Assembly (NCBI GenBank): GCA_001692895.1
Contig: KV748197.1
Span: forward strand, 315,813 to 379,812
DNA: 64,000 nucleotides
Reading direction: 5' to 3'
From: Cenococcum geophilum 1.58
Lineage: Eukaryota > Ascomycota > Dothideomycetes > Gloniales > Gloniaceae
Positions 55,541 to 64,000 of this stretch are shown here, in pieces; position 1 is the first letter of the stretch; every line of letters begins with the position of its first letter. The translations under genes and the position numbers were made by a program. The notes beneath the pieces are model-generated. The model searched no databases, was not told the origin of the DNA, and saw only the letters and a list, made by a program, of their open reading frames with translations.

Positions 55541-58500
55541 GGCAAGATTAATAGTTTAAGGCATTAATAGATAGTGGAGTAATAAGGAACCATATCTTGC
55601 TAGCAGCAGTTAAAAGGATAAGACTACCTTATAAATAAAAGGAGGAACCTTACCTATTAGTAACAATTTTAGGAGATCCAATAGCCTATAAAGGAGGGAT
55701 TATTAATCTTAAAACAGGACCTATTTAGATAACCATTAAAGGGAGATAAATTAAGATATCTTTTAATATCCTACTATTAGGACGGGATAAGGCAGTATTA
55801 AGGATGCCTTAGTTACAGAAATATAATCTAAGGATTAATTAGATTACAGGTTAGGTTAATATTAAAGATACTTAACGCCGTAAGATATAATAACAAGCTA
55901 AGTTAGTATAGTACTAAGTTAAAGCGATATATAAAGAGACTAAGCGAGGCTTAGGCTATATACCAAAGAGATACTATAAGTATAGTAAGAAACTATGGTT
56001 ACCGGAAAGTAAAAAGCTATTAGAGTATATAGTATAGGACTATAAGATAGAGTTAGAACTAGGAATAAGTTTAAAGTTTTTTCTAATCTATAAGCTTACT
56101 AAAGAAGAAGGTAGAGCACTTAAAGAGTTTATCTAAGAAAATCTATAAAAAGGATATATTAGACCATTGCAGTTATTAGCAGGTTATCCAGTACTATTCG
56201 TACTAAAGAAAAATGGCAAACTAAGGCTATATATCGACTATAGATAGTTAAACAGCATCACTAAAAAGGATAGGTATTCTTTACCCTTAATTAGCGAGAT
56301 TTAAGATAGGATAGGTAATGCGTAAATCTTTATAAAGATAGATCTAAGATAGGCGTACTATTAGATTAGAATTAAGGAAGGCAATAAATAGAAGGCAGCC
56401 TTTAGGTTAAAGGAAGGACTATATAAACTATTAGTTATATAATTCGGGCTTATAAACGTACTAGCAACATTCTAGAAGCGTATTAACAATATATTAAGAG
56501 AACACTTGGATAAATTTATTATAATATATTTTAACGATATTATTATCTACTTAATAACTAAGGAAGAATACGGGGAATACGTTAAATGGGTTTTAAAGAG
56601 ACTATAAGAAGAACAGATGCTAGTAGCAATTAAGAAATGCGAGTTCTTTACTAGGAAGACCAATTTTGTTAAATTTATTATTAAACTAGGCTAACTTAGT
56701 ATAGATCTAAAGAAGATCGAGGCTATAGTAAATTGGTAAGAACTAAAGAACGTTACGCAGTTAAGATTATTCTTAGGGTTTTGCAATTACTATAGAAGGT
56801 TTATAGCGCAGTGGTTAAAGAATATTAAGCCATTTACGCGATTAATAAAGAAAGAAGAACTATAGGCATAGGGAGAGGAATAAAGGGAACTCTTTAAAAA
56901 AGTTAAAGAGTTATTTACTCAGGAGCTAGTTCTTAAGATCTATTAACTAGGTCTAAAGACGGTTATAAAGATAGATATATTAGACTATATACTAGGGGCG
57001 TACTTTATATAGAAATATTAAGATAAATAACACCTAGTGGCATATTATAGTTAAAAGATAACACTACTAGAGTTAAACTATAACATCTATAATAAGGAGT
57101 TATTAGGTATAGTTATAGTATTAAAGGAATAGAGAGTATTCTTATAAGGTATAGAGAAACTATTTATAGTTAAGATAGATTATAAGAACCTAATAGGATT
57201 CCTAATAATAAAGGAACTTAACTAAAGATAGGTTAGATAGGCAAAGATACTTATAGAATACTATTTTAAGATTTAGTATACTAAGGGTATAGACAATACG
57301 CGGGCAGATACGCTAAGCCGTAAAGCTAAACTATAAAACGATAAAAAGCTATTAGGGGCTTTACTGTAAAAAGATATAGACGGATTAATTAGGTATAATC
57401 ATCCGAAAATTATAGTAACTTAGAAAAATAATAAACTAGAGAAAGTCTATAAGATACCGGAAAGCTTTTAGGAATAAAGAATTCTAAAAGCATAGCTAGA
57501 AGATCTATAAGCGGATATATATAAAAACCGAGAAGTAAAGTATATCCTAAGAAGCATAGCAGAGTAATTTATGGAAGAATTCTATAAGGGATTAACTTAA
57601 GGATATAATAGAGCTACGGGCTTAGTGTTAAGACTTTAGGAGGAGTATATTATTAACGGAATCTAGAGAATAGCTAAAAAGGTCACTAAAGAGTATCTAG
57701 ATTGCTAAAGGAATAAACTAATAAGGTATAAGCTATATAGAGGGCTATAACCTATTAAAATACCAGAGAGACTATAGGAGGTTATATTATAGAACTTTAT
57801 TATTAAGTTGCCAAAATTAAAAGATCCTATTACCGGATAAGATTATAATATAATCTTAGTAATAGTAGACAAGCTTATAAAGTAGGGATACTTTATAGTA
57901 TATATAGAAGAAATCTTAGCGGAAGATATTGCTAGAATCTATATTAAAGAAGTGTTTATAAGATATAGAGCACTAAGTAAAATTATATTAGATAGAGATC
58001 TAAGATTTATAGCAGTATTCTAGGAAGTATTCTTAGCGGAGTAAGGAGTTTAAGTAGTAACTTCCACCATATATTATCCGCAGATAGACGGTTAAATAGA
58101 AAGATTAAATTAGATACTAGAGCAGTATCTAAGGCATTATATTAATTACGCACAAAACAATTAGGTATTACTATTACTAGTTATATAGTTTGCATATAAT
58201 GCAATACCTTAAGAAGGAATAGGTATATTACTATTTAAGGCAAATTATAGATATAAGCTAAAAACATTGTTGTTACTATAGCAAGTAAGAAAATAAGTAG
58301 TATAGCTAAAGAAAGAATAAAGACGTTAATAAATCTTTATATAGACCTTATAAAATTAGTAAAGAAAGTATAAGAGAGAATAAAAAAGTACTATAATACT
58401 AGGAGATCTAAGGGACTAGATCTTAAGGAAGGAGATAAAGTATAGCTACTATATAAAAATTTTAAGAGTTAACGACTAAGCAAGAAGTTAAACTATATTA

Positions 58501-58830
58501 GACTAGGACCTTTTAAAATTACATAGAGGATTTTACTAGTTATATTTAAGTTAAACCTACCAGCTAAAATAAAGATCTACCCTATATAGCATATTGCAAT
58601 ACTAGAGCTAATATACAGAAATATTAAGCCACTAATCTATAAAGCAGACACGTATAGAGGATAGAAAGAAGATAAATAGCAAGTTTTAAAGATCGTTAGT
58701 TATAAGGACGTTAATAATAAAATATAGTATAAGGTTAAGTAGATAGGCTACACTAAGACTACCTAGGAGCTACTAGAGAATTTAAAGAACGCTATAGAAA
58801 AGGTATAAGAGTATCGGAAGAGATTAGGTT
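55540..58830 (+). pseudogene. Gypsy D pol (protease, RT, RNase H, integrase), RIP-inactivated
   Basis: Protease DSG motif (ALIDSGVIRNHILLA) at about 55565. RT at 56150-56720: [28 protein letters not shown], and YFNDIIIY, where the YVDD box is changed. FLGFCNYYRRFI is near 56775. RNase H at 56960-57310 includes YNKELLGIVIVLKE and DTLSRKAKL. The integrase core at 57790-58200 includes IILVIVDKLIK, ILDRDLRFIAVF and YYPQIDGQIERLN. A C-terminal chromo-like tail is possible near 58500-58800. Dozens of TAG/TAA codons. Confidence 0.88.
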
Positions 58831-59551
58831 AGGCAGTATTAATAAAAAAGGATCGCTAAAGAATAAGTCACCTAAGGGGGACCTAAGAAGAGCAGTTGCT
58901 AAAGTACTTAAATCTATTTCCTTCTCTATTAAAAGAGAATCTATTCTTTTATCGCCAAGTTCCTATAAACCTTATTCTATAAGTTTCTACTCCTTAAAAC
59001 GCACCTTCTTATAAACCTTCTTAAGACGAAGTAGATAAGTAGACGCCGCGATATAAATATTTAAGGCCTTCTATTCCGTATTATAAAAACATTCTAACTT
59101 AGCAAGGGCTTAAGACAGTTTACTATCTAGCTGTATAGCAGCAGATTAAATACAAAACCCTAAGATAAATTAATTAGGGAACTAGACGACTATTAAGAGT
59201 AATAGGTTGCGTATATTTAGCATTAGAGGTAAAGCAAACGTCATAAAACGAATAAATATTCGCTTTAGTGTACTTTAAGTAAAAGGACAGTTATTATAAA
59301 GATGGGTTCGCTAACGCAACGCAAACTAACCCCTCTTTTAAACAGCGAGAATATGGAGATAGTATAATCTCACTAAAAGACAATATTGCAGTAACAGTGT
59401 GAGCACGACGTTAGGCGTATAAAGAAGAAATTACTTTAGGCATAATAAGTAATAATATTAACCAAATTAATCTAATAGATATTACACCTCTAGTAAACGA
59501 CTTAAAGATATTAGGAATCTTTAAGGACAAAGATAAAGAGGAGGGAGATAG

Positions 59552-59976
59552 TGTTACGGACGCTTTAAGTATAATATTATAACTACTTAGAGAAGAGACG
59601 GAAGAAGCTAGTAAGTTAATTTAGGCACGGTCTAGGATAGAGCCAATAGAACTATATAACGAGGAATAGTAACTAAGGTTATATAATATGCTACATATTA
59701 AATAAGAGGAATAAAAGGAACTTACGTACCTTATATATAAGATGTATATTATATACAAGAAGGATTTTATAGGAGTACAGTTGTGTATTTAAGGACCCTT
59801 AGTCCCTACCTAGATAGTTCCTTCCTTATAGTAATTCTCAGAATATAATTAAAGTTAATCTGTTAGGCAACCACTCCACTAGTTATTATTACATTATTGA
59901 CTTTTGTACTTGCATTTCCTACACACCTAGCCTAATAACGAGCCTATTGTAGTTCTTGCTACAAGGTTCCGTTATA
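59552..59976 (+). repeat. Gypsy D 3' LTR
   Basis: 425 bp, TGTTACGG...CCGTTATA, followed by TTAGG. Confidence 0.92.
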
Positions 59977-59981
59977 TTAGG

Positions 59982-60620
59982 TTAACAGATAGAAGTAATA
60001 TAAGCTCTATAAGCGCGTTACTCCACGTATCCTTATTTTAAAGAATTATCGTTAATAACATTAATCTTCTTACCTTAACCCTTTTAGCGTAAAGTAATAG
60101 AATCCTTAGTTAGGGAGAGGATACATTTATTAAAAAGTAATAGTGTTATTAAATTAAGCTTTTCCTTTAGCTTTACTATAAGATTTACCTTTACTAGCTT
60201 ATCTTCTTTAAGAGCTAAAAATTAGTCGTCTCCTAAGATAATTATATTATCTATTTATATGCCGATAATTCTAAATAAAGTTCCTATAGTTATAATAAGG
60301 AAGCAAGGATCGAATATAGAAGTAATTATTAAAAGCTTCTCTTTATAGTGCTTACTATAGGTAGCCTACTAATAAGTTCCTACCTTCGCAATTCTATATA
60401 GTGGCTTAAGCATAACTATAATTATATCTTCGGGATATTAGTAGCAAATTTACTCTAAAAGGTATGCTAATATTAAGCGCTAAAGGTACGTCTCTAATTA
60501 GGTATAGGCCTAAGTAATATCTTATAAATAAACCGCTATTTTATTCTTTATTAAGAAGGGAGCTATTAAGAAGCCGTAATAGCAGCGAAACCAGCCTAAA
60601 AACTACTTAATAAAGCAATC
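59982..60620 (-). pseudogene. Copia C pol, RT C-terminal part, RIP-inactivated
   Basis: Minus-strand reading includes PEDIIIVMLKPLYRIAKVGT, DNIIILGDD (RT-type IQ.DD), KGQGKKINVINDNSLKQGYV and RAYRAYITSICQ. It is continuous in sense with the RNase H frame at 51233-52021 when the gypsy element and one TTAGG copy are removed. The 5' portion of Copia C is missing; the LINE starts at about its edge. Confidence 0.75.
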
Positions 60621-60779
60621 CGATATCGGAATCCTATTCCCCGCACTAAGAGACCCTATAAAACCATATCACCCCCATCTATAGTATAGGGGACAATAAA
60701 GGGGCGCAAGCTTCCTACTAGAGCCACGAAAATTATAATATAAGGGAGCTAAACTATAAACTAGGCGGGCAATAATACG

Positions 60780-62220
60780 GAAAGGATAGCTGCTAGCTTA
60801 ACTAGTAATAGCAAAAACTAAAGGAAATACTTGGGTAAATTAAAGACGATCTTATAAAAGAGGAGGAAGAAACCCTACGACACTAGATACTTATTACTAT
60901 TTAAGAGGTAATATAACGCATTAAAACCCTTTTAACGCGTTAGATAACCTAAGAGAAGGAGACTAAGGCCTAGCTTAATTAGATTAAAGCTAGTATTACA
61001 AAAATCCAAAAGGAAATATATAAAGGAGGACCTCTAGGTCTAGGAGTTTCTTTGGTACAGGGCCAGACCTAAACAGCCGTCGCTGCGTAAACGGCCCGTA
61101 TAGTAAACATAGTTGCGGCACCATAGAGAGCAACCGTACACGTCCGGCTTAAGGAGCCCCAGGGCCACAAACTAGGGGAGCTTCTTAAGAATATTTAGAG
61201 AATAATACTAAGCGCATATACCGTACGTACCCTTAACAGCAGGGATATAGATATTTATATCCCCTTCTAAATAATAAAGGATTAAATCTTAAACGGACTA
61301 GATACGCCAGGACTTAAAATACTAAGAAAAGACTACCTCTTAGAAGTACCTAGGGTCCTACTTAAGACCCTAATTAATAGCGGAAGGAATATAGATAACT
61401 TAGAATTAACCTAATTTATCTACGAAGCTATAAAGCGCCTCGTGCCTAGAGTAGCTATTAGCCGGATTTAATGGCTATATAACTCTAAAGCGCAGGCAAA
61501 ATACTAGGAAAGCCCTAGTAGCACCTAAAGAGAACCTAAGAAGACTAGAGGAATATTTATAATTAGTGTCCTAACCTAAGCAATTTAGTATAAAATTATA
61601 AAAAGCGGAATAGTTATTAAATCTTAGCTTTTTAAGACTAGGCTATTTAAGAACAGCCTAATTATAAAGTAATGCTATAGATGTAATTAATGGGGATATA
61701 TATAAAGTGTATATAGAAAACAAATAAAATGTGGATAATATATAGGGCCATATAGCACCACAAATTGCCCTAAAGAAAGGGTATCCTATATTAATTGCGG
61801 TAAAGCCTATAAAGTATAGTAAAGAAAGGAGTATAGGACTTTCTAAAGCTACTTTAAAGGTATCTAAACAAAAAGAATAGCCCTTTTAACGCAGTCGCTC
61901 CGTATATAAGAAGCCACGGAAATAATATTACACCCACCCCTAATACTAGGAAACTTTATAATTATTATTAATAAAAAAAGAGAACGAGAACTGTTAGGGA
62001 CTTAAGAATAACTACTTAAACGGGGACTAGGCAAACTATCTTTTATTAATAAAGTAAGTAGAGATAGATTATAATTAAGGCTCCGGCTATATACTAATAG
62101 AGTAATAATAGTAACTAGCGAAAATAAAGAGGAGTAGGATATAGATATAGATAAGCCTATACCTACCCCAAATAAATAAGTATATAATTATCTAGTATAA
62201 CTGCGGAAATGCAAATTAAG
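60780..62220 (+). pseudogene. LINE ORF1 (gag-like), RIP-inactivated
   Basis: A charged, helical N-terminal half is followed at about 61668-61860 by zinc-knuckle-like clusters (CYRCNQWGYIQ, then YSTTNCPKE, YINCGKAYK). The Cys/His pattern is that of Tad-class gag CCHC fingers, with some Cys/His mutated to Tyr. Stops at Gln/Trp throughout. Confidence 0.65.
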
Positions 62221-62229
62221 GGGCATATT

Positions 62230-64000
62230 ACCCCTTTTTTAATAGCGTTACGCTAGCGGACTACTAGGTCCTCGTAGTTTAGGAGCCGGTATTTAATAGG
62301 TATATTAAATTAATATACTGCCCTAGGGGATTTATACTTATATATAACGCCCTCCCTATAATAAAAGTCTGCTTTATAATTAGCCGGAATATTAATACCG
62401 CGTACTAAAAGCGTAGACAGTATAGCCCCTTTACTGCAGCCCTCTGGGTGCGCCTAAAGGGGCTAAAGATTATAATTATTAATATCTATAACCCGCGCGA
62501 AGACAGCCCTTAGATTAGGACATAGCCGGAGGTTAAAATAGCTATTAAGAAAGCTAAGGGAGAAATCGTACTCCTAGGCGACTTTAACGCCTACTACCTA
62601 AGGTAGGGCGGAAAGTATATAGCTAGCGAAGAATAGGTGGAATGCCTACTGGCCGAAACCGAAGCTAGAGGTCTTATACTCGCCATACTAAAAGGAGAGC
62701 CTATATAAAAAAGAGGGTAATAAAAGAGTGTAATTAACCTTATATTTATATCTCCAAATCTATATAAAAGAGTTAACTTCTATAGTATAGTTAAGGAATA
62801 GGCCCTTATAAGAGACTATATACCTATTTATATCCAAATTAATAACGCTAGCTATCCGCTAGCGGAACGCCAGCGCCTTACTATTAAAAAACTAAACTTA
62901 TAGGGCCTCCTCTAAAGCATTTAGGGGCTTAACTAGGCTATATCTAAAGACCCCCTTTAAGCCCTTTAGGAAGGGATTAAATAAGCACTTAAAGAATACT
63001 GCCCGTAAGTATAACCTAGCCAATAGGCCCGCTAAGAATGGTTACTAAATGCCATATAGCTCTACGCTAGTGCCCGCTAGGCGTGGCGATAGTACTAGGA
63101 CTATAAAGACCCCTAGGACTTATAAAGATACCTAATACTAAGTAATTAACTCTAGAAAGAAACTAGGAGAGTTAGTTATAATAACTAAAGGCGCTTTATT
63201 TATAAACTTACTAAGAATTAATTAAAACCCTATAATAAAGGACTTTAAATCCTATTAAAATGGAGCAGAAAAGTAAGCATAGTAAAGGCGGACCCCTATT
63301 TACTAGACCTTAGGAGGTCTATTAAGGACCCCTTAATAGATAATAATACCACAAAAGTAGACATCCTTATAGCTAAATTCTTTTCTAAGACTAAAACAGC
63401 GGACTTTAGCAATATTAAGATAGAGGCAATAATAGAACAAAGAGTACTTAATATTAGCCCTATTATCTTAACAGAAGAAATCAGTAAGCTAATTAGAAGC
63501 CTTCTAAATGGAAAAGCCCTAGGGCTAGATAGTATACTAAATAAAGTTCTTAAAGTAGTTGCCCTAGTTATTATAAAAGACTTAGTAGAAGTAGCTAGCT
63601 ACTGCTTTGCTAATAGAATAATACTAAAAAGTCTTAAAGAATCTATAACTATAGTATTACATAAGGAAGAAAAGAAAGACTACTCTTTCCTAGGTAGCTA
63701 TAGACTAATTACCCTTAAAAATATACTAGCAAAAGTCCTAGAAAAGCACGTAGCTAATATTATATTAGAAGTAGTGGAAGAGCATAGTCTACTCCCTTGG
63801 AACTAGATAGGAGTAAGGCGTAAGTAATCTATACTATTAGTAGTAGGACTGCTTAGTTCTTATATATAGATAGTATAGCAAACGCGCCGTAGGTGCGTAG
63901 TGTTAATGCTAAGCCTAGACTTAATAGGAGTATTTAATAACATATCCTATAAAAGGCTCCTCTATATTCTAAAAAAAAAAGGCTTTTTAAAGTAGCTTAT
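62230..64000 (+). pseudogene. LINE ORF2: endonuclease and reverse transcriptase, partial, RIP-inactivated
   Basis: The endonuclease-like region spans 62260-62880 (GEIVLLGDFNAYY near 62560, VIDLIFISPNLYKRV near 62740). The RT from about 63460 shows ILTEEISKLIRSLLNGKALG, SLKESITIVLHKEEKKDYS, YRLITLKNILAKVLEKHVAN and VVLMLSLDLIGVFNNI (catalytic FDN box changed to FNN). These match Tad1-type RTs closely. The frame is quite open after 63240, so RIP is lighter here. It runs off the window. Confidence 0.85.

Larger units (their letters stand above)
52027..59976 (+). mobile_element. Gypsy D: complete Ty3/gypsy LTR retrotransposon, RIP-degraded, inserted in Copia C
   Basis: LTRs of exactly 425 bp (52027-52451, 59552-59976) begin TGTTACGG (TATTACGG in the left) and end CCGTTATA (RIP form of CCGTTACA). 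They are flanked by TTAGG. Total 7,950 bp. Plus-strand interior order is gag with zinc knuckle, protease, RT, RNase H, integrase: Ty3/gypsy order. In the first ~110 bp of the LTRs I count ten differences, nine of them transitions. N runs occur at 55351-55420. Confidence 0.92.
60630..64000 (+). mobile_element. Tad1-like LINE (non-LTR retrotransposon), 3' end beyond the window, RIP-degraded
   Basis: Two plus-strand frames are recognisable: a gag-like ORF1 with zinc-knuckle-like Cys clusters, then an ORF2 with apurinic endonuclease-like and non-LTR RT domains. No LTR is present. The left end lies somewhere near 60620-60650, where Copia C coding ends. The RT continues past 64000. Confidence 0.8.

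Noticed and set aside
1..64000. tRNA or rRNA genes
   Set aside because: I looked for B-box-like GGTTCGAAT and rRNA-like blocks and saw no convincing candidate; a covariance-model scan would be needed to exclude tRNAs.

Overview
This window looks like nuclear DNA of a filamentous ascomycete (Pezizomycotina). Genes carry short GT-AG introns (52-144 bp) with CTAAY-type branch sites. The proteins have fungal identities: a GPI-anchored Crh-type glucan transglycosylase, a secreted GH20 hexosaminidase and a DHA2 efflux pump. Balanced-composition gene islands alternate sharply with AT-rich blocks whose transposon reading frames are broken mostly by TAG/TAA where Gln or Trp codons are expected, the signature of repeat-induced point mutation (RIP). 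Species cannot be fixed from sequence alone.

Layout. 1-4.9 kb: 3' end of a hypothetical coiled-coil protein gene, a three-exon short-chain dehydrogenase (367 aa), and a small Arg/Ser/Tyr-rich ORF. 4.92-10.5 kb: a transposon nest. A Mutator-like element (5483-10389, 8-bp target duplication) sits in an 18-bp minisatellite, and its transposase is split by a Copia-type LTR element (6594-9414, 5-bp target duplication). 10.7-12.7 kb: a four-exon DHA2/MFS transporter. 13.9-20.8 kb: GH20 beta-N-acetylhexosaminidase (-), Crh-type GH16 (-), and gamma-glutamyl phosphate reductase (+) with a MITE-like inverted repeat 10 bp past its stop. 21.6-30.5 kb: a 2298-aa coiled-coil repeat protein (-) divergent from the proteasome lid subunit Rpn6 (+). 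32.7-33.9 kb: an extended-SDR protein apparently lacking the catalytic Tyr and Lys.

36.3-64 kb is a graveyard of retroelements. Copia A (+, 37252-48926) is interrupted inside its own 5' LTR by Copia B (-, 37326-42680). Copia C (-) is split by a complete Ty3/gypsy element (52027-59976). A Tad1-like LINE (+) runs off the window end. LTR boundaries and 5-bp target duplications were read directly for four of these elements (E, A, B, D), which gives a relative insertion order.

The genes are mostly housekeeping or cell-wall genes and form no evident cluster. NAG and CRH lie in tandem on the minus strand and both act on wall polysaccharide; Rpn6 and the giant protein share a 616-bp divergent promoter. 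I did not find a convincing undescribed defence or regulatory system. The most unusual items are the element-in-LTR nesting, the gag-only Copia derivative loaded with tandem repeats, the giant two-class repeat protein, the catalytic-dyad-less SDR, and a perfect 66-bp in-frame duplication in the hexosaminidase gene.
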